A DNA stretch of 64,000 bases from Alisma plantago-aquatica. Its lineage: Eukaryota; Streptophyta; Magnoliopsida; Alismatales; Alismataceae. A program made the translations under genes and the position numbers. Positions 24,667 to 37,023 of the stretch are shown here, in pieces. Each line of letters opens with the position of its first letter. Position 1 is the first letter of the stretch. Where the stretch lies: assembly GCA_963693085.1 (NCBI GenBank), contig OY856409.1:1339226915-1339290914 (forward strand). Reading direction: 5' to 3'. The notes beneath the pieces were generated by a model that worked only from the letters and a program-made list of their open reading frames with translations, searched no databases and was not told the origin of the DNA.

Positions 24667-25806
24667 TTATTGGGCTTGAACCTCTTCAAGCTCTATTTTC
24701 CTCCCACTGTTTCCTCTGGAAATAAATTCCTTTTCTAGGAACACAGCTGTCCTAGCAACAAACACTTTGTTGTTAGTAGGGTTGTATAAATAATATCCCC
24801 TCGTTTCCTTGGGGTATCCAACAAAATAACATTTATCAGACTTGGGCCCAAGCTTATCAGGAAACATTTTCCTGACGTAAGCCTCACAACCCCAAATCTT
24901 AATAAAAGACAAATCAGGATGCTTCCCGTGCCATATCTCATATGGTGTCTTTTGAACCGATTTAGATGGTACTCAGTTAAGTGTAAATGCGGCAGTTTCA
25001 TGAGTGTGACCCCAGAAGGAAATCAGAAGATCAACTAAACTCATCATTAATCACACCATATCCAGTAAAGTGTGATTCCTTCTTTCAGACACACCGTTAT
25101 GCTGTGGTGTTCCAGGTGGAGTCCATTGTGATATAATACCATGGGCTCACAGAAGGTCCTCAAACTCCTAGCTTAAGTATTCTCCACCTCGATCGGATCA
25201 AAGTGCTTTAATACTTTTACCAAGTTGGTTCTATACTTCATTCATGAAATCCTTGAACCTTTCAAGGGTTTCTAACTTATGTTTCATCAGGTACACATAG
25301 CCATACCTACTGAAGTCATCAGTGAAGGTAATGAAGTACTGATACCCACCTCTAGCATTAGTTCTAAAAGGCCCACATACATCAATATGTATGAGTCCCA
25401 AAAGATCACTAGCTCTCTCACCTTTACCTGAAAAGGGAGTCTTGGTCATCTTGCTCAGCAAACAAGATTCACATGTCTCTATTGATTCATAATCAAAAGA
25501 GTCTAGATAACCATCTTTATGGAGTCTAGAAATGCACTTCTCATTTATGTTCCCTAGACGATAATGCCAAAGATATGTTTTGTTTGAGTTGTTGAGTTTT
25601 TTCCATTTGGTGTTTATATTGTATATTATTGTCTCTAGATCTATTAAGTATAGACCATAAGACATTAGGGCACTGCCATACAAGATCCCATCTTTTGAAA
25701 TGGAACACTTTCCATTCTTAATAAAAAATTCAAAGCTATCCTTGTCCAAACAAGAGACGGAAATGATATTCCTATTTATGGTAGGTACATAATAACAGTT
25801 CTTCAA
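24667..25806 (-). pseudogene. Copia integrase and GAG-pre-integrase region
   Basis: The minus frame at 25,231-25,806 begins with the NCYYVP / NIISVS block, then the zinc-binding-type pre-integrase region with LWHYRLGNI and CESCLLSKMTKTPF, then HIDVCGP and FITFTDDFSRYGYVYLM of the integrase core. The next stretch, with stops, includes a LRSDRGGEY block at about 25,175-25,205 and a TPPGTPQHNG block at about 25,100-25,130. The frame at 24,667-24,912 gives the integrase C-terminal part, with IWGCEAYVR, DKCYFVGYP and GYYLYNP. Together these mark a complete but interrupted integrase domain. Confidence 0.92.
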
Positions 25807-25889
25807 CTCTATTATTAGCTCACTAGGTAGAGTTAACTCATAGGTTCATACGGAACTGGTGGCAACCCTTGCCCCATTAGCAACCCGTA

Positions 25890-26020
25890 GTTCAACCTCA
25901 CCTTTCCCCAAAGGCCTACTTCTCTTAATATCCTTCACATTTGAACAAATGTGAGATGCACATCCGGTATCAAGTACCCATGATAAGGAAGTAGTAAAGT
26001 TAATCTCTATCATGTATGCA
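25890..26020 (-). pseudogene. Copia protease remnant
   Basis: On the minus strand the sequence around 25,950-25,985 encodes WVLDTGCASHIC, the active-site region of the Copia aspartic protease (D-T/S-G). A short run to the integrase frame contains a stop at about 25,845. This is a short, clearly placed fragment. Confidence 0.82.
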
Positions 26021-27716
26021 CCAGAAGTAGAGATCTCTATCTCTCACTTCTTCTTCCATCGTTCCTTCCATCCTCTCCATGTTTTGAGCATAGAAGATTT
26101 TGACATTGGTTTGGTGAGAGAACCCTTCTCTCCCTCACCTTTGTCCTTAGACTTTGTTCCATTGATCTTCATCAATGAACTATCCTTCTTCTCAAACAAC
26201 GCATTAAGCACACATGGAGTGGACTCAAAGGCTACCAGTATATCTAGATTGTGTGGAACACTTATCACAATCCCCAACCATTTATGGAATTTATTCTCAA
26301 TTAATTTGCCCATTATAAAAGATGATTCTTTTGCCATTCTACAAGAGAAAATTTCATTTATCAAAACTCCTTTTGATTTGAATAAAATTTAATGATAGTT
26401 AATTAGGCCTTTAATTAATTACCGCTCCCACTATTTTTGTTCAAATTGATAGCCCTCACCATCAATTCAGAAGATTGTAGCGTACAATCTTCTAGTGGGT
26501 CAAGATCTTGAAATCCTCTGAGTCATGGACCAGTTAGGGATGTCACCCACAACTCAGATCTTCCAGGTAGGCAACTTTTGCCAATTGCATCATATGCAAC
26601 TCTTGAAATATGTCATGTGCAACTCCTTGCCATGATCACCTCCATGCCTCAAGGTGCTAGATCCTATCTAGGTCACCTTGTTAAGTCTGACCCAAAGCCA
26701 ACACGATGAATATGCACCCTGCTAGGGCAGACCAACATATCCATCCTTCACGCTTCTAAGAGATAGACGGTGCACCACGCTAGGGTGTTCCCACACTTGG
26801 CCGATCAAGGTTTTCACGTGTGTCGCATTTGGAAGGCATCTAAAACTTTAATATTTAATGAGGGATTTGGTTTTATAGGTACATATACATATCCAATCAC
26901 CGCAATATATATAGTAGGTATCATATACATGCTATACCCCACAAAAACATGTGAAATGATAAAAGTGATGATTATGGCCATCGTAATGTGATTCCTCGAG
27001 CCAAGAGGAATCATAGTTATCTAGGTCCACATCACATGCAACCTGTACAAGATGAACTCTGTGCTTTGCCGTTATGGGTTTGATCAACTCATCTTCATGA
27101 TTGATCAACTTACCATCAGGCCAGTCGGTTGGGTGCCACCAACCGATCGATTAACACCACCAGCCAATCAGTTTACTGGTCATCGTGCATCTCTTCAGGT
27201 CTCCACCCGCTCGTCTCGCTCCTCAAACTGGTCATCTGGAACGCCAACCGACCGGTTTGCGCCTTGAATCGATCGTCTCAGTCGTCGTCAGGTAGTCCGT
27301 CATTCTTCGATATAATAAGAAATAAAAGTTCTATCTTATTTACATTTGAATGAGAAACCTCGAGTTACATTGGGGGGAGCAAAGATAGGAAAGAAATCTC
27401 GAGTTATCTCGAGTTACATCAAGAAAAGAAGGTAGGGAATCAATGTGCAGACCGAGATGCAAGCAACCACATTCAACCAAGCACACATACATAGGGTTTA
27501 TTGGCCATAACCACGCTATACATCCACCACAAAACTCGTTTAAGGGCAACGCGTATCGAGTGCATTCATATTACATATCATATATGTATTCTGGGATTTG
27601 TGGATTTAGGATTGGACATGCATAAAGCCAATTTTATTTGCATCGTATGCAATAAATAAAGGTGAAAAACCAAAATTGATCTTATCGATAATCCTAAAGT
27701 ATAGAGAAGTTGACGT
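26021..27716 (-). pseudogene. Copia gag and leader remnant
   Basis: A lysine-rich minus frame (26,044-26,364) lies directly upstream of the protease, where the end of gag should be. From 26,400 to the primer-binding site I see no recognisable capsid or zinc-knuckle motif, so gag is either deleted or badly diverged and the rest is leader. Motifs with CCGATCG/CCAGTCGGTT near 27,120-27,250 resemble those in the LTR. Confidence 0.5.
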
Positions 27717-27729
27717 GGCTCTGATACCA
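27717..27729 (-). promoter_or_regulatory. Copia primer-binding site (initiator Met-tRNA)
   Basis: The minus strand reads TGGTATCAGAGCC one base away from the 5' LTR. This is the classic complement to the 3' end of plant initiator methionine tRNA and fixes the orientation. Confidence 0.95.
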
Positions 27730-28258
27730 CTGTTGAGTTTTAGAGGAGGCAGAGATGGTAGTGGAAACAAAAAATTTTCTCCCCAAACCCAGTTTAAAGG
27801 AATCGCGTCAACGTCTATACAATAGGAAGGATGGTTTGTAGAGGCATACCTTGTCATGAGGCTTGCTTGGTGACGTTACCTCACGGCTTGTGTGGTCTTC
27901 ACCTCCGGTCTTGGATGGTGTCTGTGTAGCTCCTGGTCTCACCGGGACTGTCAGGATTGATAGCTGTCCTCCAAGCGACAGAAGTCTCCCACCTCTGTAT
28001 TAGTCCACATGGACCACCTGGAACTCCGATCGCCTTGTCGCACAAGGCACTGGAAGGAGTCACACCCTCCTATCGATGTACTAGTCATCGACACACTCTC
28101 ATATGACCAATCGCTTTTCTACAGTTGTCTTTCCCTTGTTGTGCCTCCCTTATCAGGTAGCACTTTCTCGGGATCTCCTGGTTACCACAACCAGAGAGAA
28201 CGACAACTTTGTAGAGCAAATGGTGTTCTGAGTTGTATTTTGAGAATCCCCCAATACC

Positions 28259-28269
28259 CCTATATATAG
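28259..28269 (-). promoter_or_regulatory. Copia 5' LTR TATA box
   Basis: The minus strand reads CCTATATATAGGGG, a clean TATA box, upstream of the transcribed side of the LTR. The same sequence is preserved in the 3' LTR near 21,287. The transcription start is expected about 30 bases downstream on the minus strand. Confidence 0.7.
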
Positions 28270-28369
28270 GAGGGTCATGGGAAAGGGTTCTCTACCCCGG
28301 GAAATGCGGGATTAAAGTAGGAGTAGAAGGGTTTGAGATTTTCCACAAAATCTGACAAACTGCACCAGT

Positions 28370-28705
28370 TGAACCGATTGTTTCAACCCTAAAACGGTCG
28401 GTTGGTGACCTCAGCCGATCGGTTCACGCTTGACCCGATCGGTTCATGCTTGAGCCGATTAGTTCATGCTCGAGCTGATCGGTTCATGCTCCTGGTCCAA
28501 CTCAAATTGACTTTCCATGTTTGTTTCCAACTAATCATATATTAGTCCTTGTCCAAATCAAATTTGACAAGTGAAACAAACTCGGTTGGTCACCCGACTA
28601 GTTCAACTCTGTGAACCGATCGGTTCATTGACCTGAGCCGCTCGGCTCACCATCTTGAGCCGATTGGTTCATCAGCCTGAGTCGATCGGTTGGGGTAGCA
28701 GATCT
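28370..28705. repeat. CCGATCGGTTCA motif array in the Copia 5' LTR
   Basis: The core CGATCGGTTCA or a one-base variant recurs about nine times, often followed by TGCT(C/T)GAGC. The equivalent array is at about 21,400-21,720 in the other LTR. It lies upstream of the TATA box on the minus strand, in the place of a U3 enhancer. Confidence 0.75.
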
Positions 28706-29848
28706 GTCAATCGTAGTTTTAATCAATCCAATACTCTAATCATTTGATCCAACACCTTGAGTACCATGATTTTGAGATATAAATCGATTGGGTGTTTAAT
28801 TGAACTACTAAACTCCTTTAGTAATCAATCCAAAAAAGATTTATGGAGAAACTCCTCTTCCAAGAACATGTCCTAGTGTGTGTGACCCTACAGGTCCATT
28901 TCCCATTGGTAGTGAAAGTCCATAACACTTATGACTTCACAAGCAAAGAGCGGTGCCTAGTCACACATCAGTGCTACCCAAGTGAAATAGAAAGTTGGAG
29001 AACAACTTTCAATCCTACAATCAGTGAATGGTGTTACAGTGAATGTATAATTCCTTTGTCATTAATGTCCTGAATGAACTCAAGGCATGGTACAGTCATC
29101 CTTTCAACGTTCATCCATTTCCTTGATCTTAGAGCAGTCTGGGTGAGATGTGTGTGACATCAATATCACATATTGATTCACACATGCATGCAAATGCCTT
29201 TCTCAATCCTACTCATCAAGTGGCCATGGTCATCAAACTCCCTAAGGAGGGACAAGTCCCATATCTATCACTCACCCCTCAAAATCCCCATGTGTCAAAG
29301 TCACCCAATCATCACCTTTATAACAACCCATGTTTCAGGATTGCGTTTGATGATGTCAAAGTGTACCCAACGACATGTGTTGAGTGTAGTGATTTTAGGT
29401 CGAAGAATCACACTCACCACCATCACTGTGAGAGCTGACTGTGACTACCAAATCATGGTTCCATGTTTCACTCTCATGGTGGGTCTGTCTGGTACACTTG
29501 TTCTCTAACAAGTACCTATGTGCTTGGTTTGATATCACTATATCATGACTAATGAGATTCTGTCATCAACCAATACACAATCTAGTCTTTAGTGTTATTG
29601 ATGTCTATGGTTATTTCCACAATAACAACCGACTAGGGACTGAACTATGATCTCATCGTTTAGGTCCTCAACCTAAAAGCATACGTCATCGAGTAAACAA
29701 TTCTTTAGACATCTATCATGTTACACTATCATCTCAGAATTAGTTAAAACATATAGATCAGAAATTGCCTTTATTATTATTCAAATCATTTACAAAGTAT
29801 CCCATTACAATCATCATATGACTTGCTCTATGGGCATACATACCAACA

Positions 29849-30000
29849 GATAGTCCCCTTGCTGGTGCGTTTTTGGTAGTGGGAAGGTTTATGGCATCGG
29901 TTGGGGGACCGACGCTGAAGGTGTCAACTTTTAGCGGCGCCCACTTGGGTGTCGCTTGGAAATCGACACCCTACGCCTTAAATAATTGACGCCAAAGGTT
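29849..30000. promoter_or_regulatory. CACTA right subterminal repeat region, second part
   Basis: Continues the subterminal array after the Copia insertion with GCATCGGTT, CCGACGC and GACGCC motifs up to the terminal inverted repeat. The first five bases (GATAG) are the right Copia target duplication. Confidence 0.75.
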
Positions 30001-30015
30001 ATTTCTGTAGTAGTG

Positions 30016-32649
30016 TGAGGGTAAAAAACTCTTAGGAGTGATGAGTGTAACACCAAGTAATGATGTGGTTTGGTTAATACCTTGATAGGTAGAACACCTA
30101 AAGTGGCTGATAATGTTATATCAACAATGCCTTAACTCGAGATGAGTCTATATCACTTGATGATAGTTGGGTAATTCAAATGTGTGACTTATGGCCAATA
30201 CACTACATGATAAATGTGATGTGTTAGTGCATAAAGTATTAGGATGGGATATACCCTAATAGGAGATAAGTTGATGAACTTAAGTAAGTTAAAAGCAATA
30301 AGGGAAGTGATACAAAAAGGCATGATAAATACCACATCCAGCATCTCAAGGTTGATGCACCTTAAATCCAATATACTTGGATGAGTAACACATGAAGTGT
30401 GTCATGTCAATTGTTACATTGAGATGTAATGCACTTTGATAAGTGTAGGCTAACATACCTTGAGAAAGGGTTAAGCCAATATAATAACGTATGATGTAAT
30501 CACTATCCTAGAGAGGATGAGAGAGAAACTCATACTTTGTGTTGATTATCATTTTATGATAAAATATGAGAATAAATAAGTATGATTGAATACTTATGAT
30601 ATCAATGTATGCTCCTAGATGTGTGGAGCAATGAATTAGGGTTTGAATTAATAATATGAACTTGAAACCCAATTTGGCTATAAAAGGAAACCCTAACCCC
30701 AATAATGGGAAAGTTGTATTTCTCTTATTACATAAGCCTTGTAAGGCATGTTAAATACTTGTATAACAAGTATAATGAGTTATGGCCTTGTGAGCCATAT
30801 GAATAAGTTGTTGCCTAGTGAGACGTAACAAGATGTGTAATGGCCTTGTGAGCCATGTGAATAAGTTGTTGCCTAGTGAGAGGTGACAAGATGTGTAATG
30901 GCCTTGTGAGCCATGTGAATAAGTTGTCGCCTAATGAGAGATGACAAGATGTGTAATGGCCTTTTGAGCCATGTGAATACTTGTACAACAAGTGAAATGA
31001 ATACCTTGGTCTGAGGACCTAGAGGTAATGGTTACCTATTATAGAGGTAACAATGTTATGTGATGATCTAAGGGTTTGAATACCCAGATCTAGTAATCAT
31101 GATAATGATGATGTGAAGGGATGAGAATTCCTAGTAATGTGATAAGGGACTGAGATCCCAAGTATCATGTGTTGTAAAGATTTGAAAAGGTACGTGATAG
31201 ATGTATTACACATTTCTTTGTAGCATTTGTTGTGATTAATAATGATAACTTGTTTGATGCTAAAAGAATGTTGTAATGCACGTAATATATCACTAGAAAC
31301 CATAAAATGTTGCCCTGACCATAGATCCATCAGCATCATGATTTGTTGAATGGTGAAACGGGTTCCCCATGACATAACCCAGAGTGCATACTTTTCAGTA
31401 TGTGGGGGCGTAAGTATGGACAGCCAGACGTGAGCCGATCCCCTTATGAACTCTAAATAAATGGGGATTTGGCTATATGTCATATCCTGGCTCGAGTGCG
31501 ACTTTGGTCATAGACTCTATGTTGAGCACGGTGAACTGGCCCGTGGCTCAGAGTATGGTGCTTGTGTTGCCATGACTCAGTAATTTCATAACTGGGGATG
31601 GTTGTTAGTAGATGTTTCCCCTAAAAGAGTGCATTTGATGATGTAGCTGTAAGCGAGGATGCCTACGTACCCTAGCATAACTATTTGTAGCCGACACAAG
31701 ATGTCCTGTTAAGTTTAAGTGGTCTTGTACTGACCGAGACAAGTGAGATCATGGAAACCAACTCTGCCATTGACCTTGTATGGTACTGATTTTGACTTCA
31801 CAATGGTCGGTTGGAGTATGAGCGGTATACCTCATCTCCTCAGGGAATAAGTGTGATTGTAAAATGTAATCAACCGTGTAGCATATTTTCTTAAGAATTG
31901 AATATGGAAATCATTGACTGATGCTACATTTCTTTTATACATCTTAGATGGATAGATGTTATACATGTTTTTCATAATCATTATAAAATGAATAATATGA
32001 TTTACTTCTTTATCATATATAGCTGCAATGCTTCAGAAAATAATATTGGTCAACTCTGATTAAATAGTGATTGAATCCTTCTTATTAATGAAAAAGAATC
32101 CTCTGCTCAGTTTATAAATGCTTAATCTATGATAATAATATGGTCGGCGGAGAGTTATATCTCTCACTGGGACAATTGTCTCACCCCGTGGGATCCACAT
32201 TTTTTTAGGTGGACATGCATGAGGTGGCGAAGATCTTTCTATAGAGGAGGAACAACAACTGAGGTAGTAGTGACAGCTCAGATTGAGTGTACTGTCTGTC
32301 ATGTCTTGTAGATAGAAGTCCTATGTCTCGTCTTTGTACTCTCAGGTCCTTGGAGTTGGTTCATACTGGTTTCATGAATGATCTGAGATTTTGGCTTGAA
32401 TGCCTCGAGGTTTTATGTTGCTCCAGTATGTGTTTTGATAGAGCAACTGTTATATGTTGTCCTTAAGATGAGATGTTGTACAATGTAATCATGATATGTA
32501 TGAGTTTTGGATCTTTCAGTAAGAATTTTCTGGAAAAGGATCTCGTTGCAAAATAGTTTTAAATTTAGTGATTTTTGTTAATCTATTTATTATGTTTATT
32601 CCATTTAATTAGTAATGATTTGTTTCTCGGTTTGATGATGGTCATTTCA
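30016..32649 (+). repeat. Element A 5' LTR, second part
   Basis: Resumes exactly where 14,083 left off (after the duplicated TGA at 30,016-30,018) and matches 50,520-53,161. It ends ...TTTCA just before the primer-binding site. Together with 11,505-14,083 the LTR is about 5.2 kb. Confidence 0.92.
30782..30990 (+). repeat. Tandem repeat of about 59 bp in element A 5' LTR
   Basis: Three and a half units of the form ATGGCCTTGTGAGCCATGTG then AATAAGTTGTTGCCTAGTGA then GAGGTGACAAGATGTGTA. The same array is at about 51,295-51,500 in the 3' LTR and, reversed, at about 62,875-63,075 in the related LTR at the right edge. Confidence 0.9.
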
Positions 32650-32654
32650 GGTTT

Positions 32655-32666
32655 TGGTATCAGAGC
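32655..32666 (+). promoter_or_regulatory. Element A primer-binding site (initiator Met-tRNA)
   Basis: TGGTATCAGAGC begins five bases after the end of the 5' LTR, so reverse transcription of element A starts from initiator methionine tRNA and the element reads left to right. Confidence 0.93.
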
Positions 32667-32780
32667 TTAAGGTTCACTGGGTCTACAGAGACATAGGACT
32701 AAGGTGTTGGGTTTGTGTTAGTGTCCTCCAGTATACCCTATAGTGAATTCTTATGCAGAAGAAAGGGTGGAATTTTAAAA

Positions 32781-32951
32781 ATGACTGGAGAACACAAGGA
32801 ACATATTGCTAAGAGCAATGTTGTTACACCAAAAAAGGGTGCAAGGGATCAGACAAGAGAAGAACAAGTGCTTGAGAATTCCCATTTTGACCCAATCAGG
32901 ATAGAGAATCCTTATTTTATGCTCTTGTTGGGCTGGTTAGGACAACAATGA
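32781..32951 (+). pseudogene. Element A gag N-terminal fragment
   Basis: An ATG at 32,781 opens a 56-codon frame beginning MTGEHKEHIAK. It parallels the N-terminus of element C's gag (MSGNHEEHAAK, minus strand from 41,697) and keeps the shared spacing of DP, ES/EN and P.Y..L residues. It stops at 32,949-32,951 and further stops follow before element C cuts in at 32,997. No capsid or zinc-knuckle sequence follows on the far side of C, so this is all that remains of A's coding capacity. A longer frame from 32,715 exists, but the similarity starts at 32,781. Confidence 0.65.
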
Positions 32952-32996
32952 TACATATAGTAGACTGGATACTAGCATTACAACCTAGCTTATCTA

Positions 32997-35900
32997 TGAC
33001 ACCCCACCATCACACAGACAGTGAGATGACATGCAAAAATGACCGAAAACACCATAAACCACATATTACCGAAAACATGGGTTAATTAAAACCGTTTGCG
33101 GAAAGCAGATGAAAGAGAACTATTACATCCAGATCTTGTAAGGAAACATGTTATATGAACATTTACAAGCCTTGATATATGTCCACATCTTATCGGAACC
33201 AGTTGTACTGTCAGCACTAGAGTTCATCACTTGTTTATATGTACATAACATGCCACATAAGGCCAACAACAGGATAAACAAAGGTTCAATAGCTATACAT
33301 CATGAAATGTCGTCAAAACACCTTTGAGGACTTGAGATCTAGTACAGGGATGACTCTAGGACTCTACTACAAAACACCAAAACATGCAACATGTCCATCT
33401 CTTGCCTTCTATTGCTCTTCCTCTTGTTGCTCAGCCGCAACCTCTCGACCACCACCACGTCTAGCGTGACCACCTAAAAAGGTTGTAAACCAGTGGGGTG
33501 AGAGACACAGTCCTAACGAGAAACATAACTCCCCGCCGAAACTATAAAACCTTAGAAGGTTAAAGCAGATAAAGCAGATAGTTGGTTAAGACATATAATA
33601 AGAGCAGCATACTGAGCAAGACTATTATTATCATCAATCTTACCAAGATATCAAGGAGGCATATAATCAAGTATTTCTTTATGGAACATGATTGACAAGA
33701 TAAGATTTATAAGAAATTATAAAAGAATATAAGGATCATACACATAACTGCAAGGTATAACTAGATCAGCTATATAAGCAAGGCCTGAATCAATGTTCCA
33801 TGTTTTGCTCTAAGCAGTATATACTGTTAGGATGGATTATGTTTTATTATTATTATGCCCTGAGGAAGTGAGCTGTCCCTGCTCAAATCTAACCTTCGAC
33901 TGCGAAGCCCAAAACCAGTGTCATACAAGGTCAATAGGAGAGCCAGACTCCATGACCTCACCTCCTCGTGGTCAATGCATGAAAACCAAAGCAGGACTAC
34001 ATTCTCATGCTTAAGTGGCCTCAGCCATAGGGTTAGCTCTGTAAGCTACCCATAACCCTAGCCCGCCTGGGTACATGTCTCGCCGCTAGTAAACTTTGAG
34101 CCACAGGCCTATTCACCGTGCTCTGAGCCATGAATTCATTCATGCTCTATCACATATCCTGAGCCATGGGCCTATTCACCATGCTCCATATATCCCGAGT
34201 CTGCAACCGCAGTTGCACTCAAATCATCCTATTTTCGGCTAGGAGAAACCCCGCATATTCAACAATATGCGCTCCGGGTTAACCCGTAGGAGAACCCGTT
34301 TCACCATCACAAGCTACTGACAATGATGGATCTATGGCTAGGGCAAACTACATGATATATTGATCCACTGTAATTAATTAGTATATTTTAAGTGGATTGT
34401 TAAGGCAACCAAGTTGTAAAACACACAAGCAATGCATTATATTATTACTGTCATCATCACCTTGTCCTGGGATCACAATCCCTTATCACAGAAAGCCACT
34501 GCCTCTCAAGGCATCATCACCATCTTACATCATCATCGGGGATAACAATCCCTTATCTCATCATCAAGAGGATAACACCTCACTAGGCACTCAACCTTCA
34601 TTAGGTACTTAGGCCTATCTTCTTATACTGGTGATGAATGTTATTTCATCAACAAGAGTTATCATCATGATACAGTGTTATTCAAGCACATATGTCTCAT
34701 AGCTCTTATCCAGCTATGAATTCATCTTATACACCTGCATGGTTAGTATACGTAGCAAGAGGGATAACTTAAAATCACAATACATAGAGATTTACTAATA
34801 ATCATGTCATTAGGGTTTGTAGTTACACATGTCATGATCAAGACTATGTGTGGCATACTGCATCAATTACATTACTGCTATCAAATCATGGGCATCCATT
34901 TGAGCATATAAAGTAGCATCTTATCTTCTTAATAGGCATCATCTTCACACATTAAAAATATCATTGGTTTACAAACCATCATCCATAACCCATAATCATC
35001 AAAGGTGCGAAAACATGATAAAGAGCCACTAGCTAAGGTTTCCGAGTTGGTCATGAACCTCACCAAAAGTGCCCGCTACCCTCACTAGAAGTGTGACGGG
35101 TAGGACAACCCTCACCATAGGTGGCATCGGGCAGGGTAACTACCCTCACCCAAGCATGTCGGCCAAGCACAATGGACAACCACATAACGGCCGATCCAAG
35201 GGCAAAGCATATCAGGCAACCACTTCATGGTGTGTCGTGCAACTAGAGAGCAAAGGTGCTATCGTGCAACTGGGTTCATGGGGCATATCGTGCACCCAAG
35301 GTGATAAACATCCACTGAAATGGGAAAATCCCTATCGTCCCACTTAGTTTAGGGTTAGGGTTATGTCGGGCGACAACTACCCTATCATTCAACTAAGTCA
35401 AGCATACCATATCGGTCACCATAGGGTCCATCACTTAACCCATGTCGGGCAAGAAACCAACCCAACTTGTATCGCCCAAGACTCCAACCAGGGATATCCA
35501 CTTAGGTACTCGATCAGCCAAGGGGAAACATCTATTAGGTCAAAGGATCATCTAGACCAAGGCATATCGCCCAAGCTCACCATCAAGGTCAAGAGGGCCA
35601 TATCGGGCATCAAGCCAACAACGCTCAAAATGACCATATCGACCAAGACTAAACCCAAGGCAAGGGGGGGTGTCGGGCAGCACTACTACAAGGTGTATCG
35701 TACAAGGCACCAAGCTCATCCCGACAAGGTCATCATCAACCTCAAGATCACCATCATCAAAACCCTAAAAGATCAAGAGAATTGGCTCACCTCTCAACAA
35801 CCAAGAGAGAAGGGTTTTGCACAAACTCCATCACCAATCGGGCAACATGACAGATCATTTCCATATCGGCCTAAGGCTCAACCAAGGCTCATCTCTCAAA

Positions 35901-37000
35901 TCCATGGTGAGAGAAGAGTGTTTCTCAAGCAACTAGAGTATAGACTCACCTCTCAACAACCAAGTGAGAGGGGTGTTGCCTATATCACTAGGGCTGAACT
36001 CACTTCTCAAGACCAAAGGAGAGAAAAGGGGTATTGCCCAAGAAACTCTACACATAGAGTTCGGCCACCAAGATCAAAGCACATCCAACACATCCATTAT
36101 AGCAACAAGATCATATATCCAACAAGATCAAAGGTGCAAACTAGAGCAAGAAACATATCTAGCAAGGAGTTTGGCCGATCAAGATGAAACATATTATGCA
36201 ACAAGAAAGGGGAGTAGTATAGATAAGGTTAGGAGTTATGTAACCCGCCTTAAGCAAGCTCCAAGCTCCTAGAACCAAGAAACACCTTCGGCCACCACAA
36301 GAGGAAGAAGAAGAAGACTCCAAAGAGAAGGATCGACCACCAAGCTTAGCTTCTCCAAGGTTATCAGCCACTAAGATTGCAAAGGAGAGGTGTCGTTCAC
36401 CAAGGAAGAGGGGAAACTAAGGAACTAAAGGGATCCTTAGCAAGATAAAGGAGATACATATATAGAAGAGGGTGGAGGAGAAAAAAAAGGAAATGTGTCA
36501 CCCACCTAGGGACACTTGTCCATGGGCAATGCCACCTTCTCATCCCACCTCATACACATGTCCAAGGCAATTGCCACATGCAAGCATCATGCACCAAGTG
36601 TCCACTAGAGTGGTGACACAAACGAAGCAAAGAGTCAAAGATGGTCCATGGCCGATACACTCACTCCCTTGCCCGATACAGCCCAATGGGCGACACACCA
36701 ATGGCTGACACAAGACACTCCTGCCCAATACAGGGTCCAACAAGGAAAAACGAGGCCCAAACAAGGCAAAACAAAGCCCAACAAATCTCAACAAAGCCCA
36801 AGGCAACTCAAGCAAAGAGCCCAAACTTTCCTCTCAACTCTAGAGGAAGAAAAAAGAGAGAAAACATCTCTCAAGGTGAAAAAGTTTCTCATCAACCCTA
36901 AGCTTAGGTTATATGCAAGTAGCACCTCCACTCTTCACAAAGCACATGGTTTAGGCAAAGCAAACATGATAAGCCCAAAATGAAGGTCAGGGTCCTTACA
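32997..37000 (-). repeat. Element C 3' LTR (left copy)
   Basis: Matches 41,833-45,771 throughout. On the plus strand it runs TGACACCCCACC to GGTCCTTACA. It contains a dense run of TATCGGGC / TATCGCCC motifs at 35,100-35,900 and a TATA sequence near 36,459. Confidence 0.94.
35363..36187 (+). other. 274-codon frame antisense to element C inside its 3' LTR
   Basis: An open frame of 274 codons runs on the plus strand, opposite to the element's own direction. The peptide is rich in Gln, Ser, Thr, Arg and His, has no recognised domain, and consists largely of translations of the repeated TATCGGGCAA-type and CTCACCTCTCAACAACCAAG phrases. In the other LTR copy the frame is broken in two (44,182-44,673 and 44,516-45,067) by a length change in a run of G near 44,487. 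I regard it as probably a chance frame kept open by repeat composition. Confidence 0.2.
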
Positions 37001-37023
37001 AGCCATAAACCTTAACAAAGGGA

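Larger units (their letters stand above)
20756..29848 (-). mobile_element. Ty1/Copia LTR retrotransposon nested in the CACTA
   Basis: LTRs lie at 20,756-22,897 (3' LTR) and 27,731-29,848 (5' LTR), ending TGTTG...CAACA, and are flanked by GATAG at 20,751-20,755 and 29,849-29,853. Orientation is minus, shown by the primer-binding site beside the right LTR and by the gene order protease, integrase, reverse transcriptase, RNase H read from right to left, which is the Copia order. All coding parts contain stops or frameshifts and gag is barely recognisable. In a hand-aligned stretch of about 110 bases (22,561 against 29,521) the LTRs differ at 2 positions, followed by an indel of about 24 bases, so the insertion is fairly recent. 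Confidence 0.95.
27731..29848 (-). repeat. Copia 5' LTR (right copy)
   Basis: Pairs with 20,756-22,897. On the minus strand it begins TGTTGGTATGTATGCCC and ends CTAAAACTCAACA. It holds the promoter and the CCGATCGGTTCA motif array at about 28,370-28,700. Confidence 0.95.
14084..30015 (+). mobile_element. CACTA (En/Spm) DNA transposon, non-autonomous, with nested Copia
   Basis: Terminal inverted repeats are CACTACTACAGAAAT at 14,084-14,098 and its complement ATTTCTGTAGTAGTG at 30,001-30,015, with a TGA duplication. Subterminal regions hold many short AACCGAC/GTCGGTT motifs in both orientations (14,120-14,660, 20,340-20,755 and 29,850-30,000), the expected docking sites for CACTA-encoded DNA-binding protein. 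Without the Copia insertion the element is about 6.8 kb. It carries one broken gene (16,452-19,898) with Transposase_24-like and Ulp1-protease-like parts, a foldback and a pyrimidine-rich leader. I find no Transposase_21/TNP2-type DDE transposase, so it could only move with outside help. Confidence 0.93.

Noticed and set aside
32655..32666. tRNA gene fragment at the TGGTATCAGAGC sites
   Set aside because: Only 12-13 bases match the tRNA 3' end, and each site sits directly beside an LTR, so these are primer-binding sites.
35345..35365. Telomere-like TTTAGGGTTAGGGTTA (also near 44,166 and 63,290)
   Set aside because: Only two repeat units, and the first two occurrences sit at the same position in both LTRs of element C. 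It is ordinary LTR sequence.
32997..36996. Element C LTR as a tandem gene or separate host locus
   Set aside because: The near-identical partner at 41,833-45,771, the primer-binding site and the shared termini show it is an LTR.
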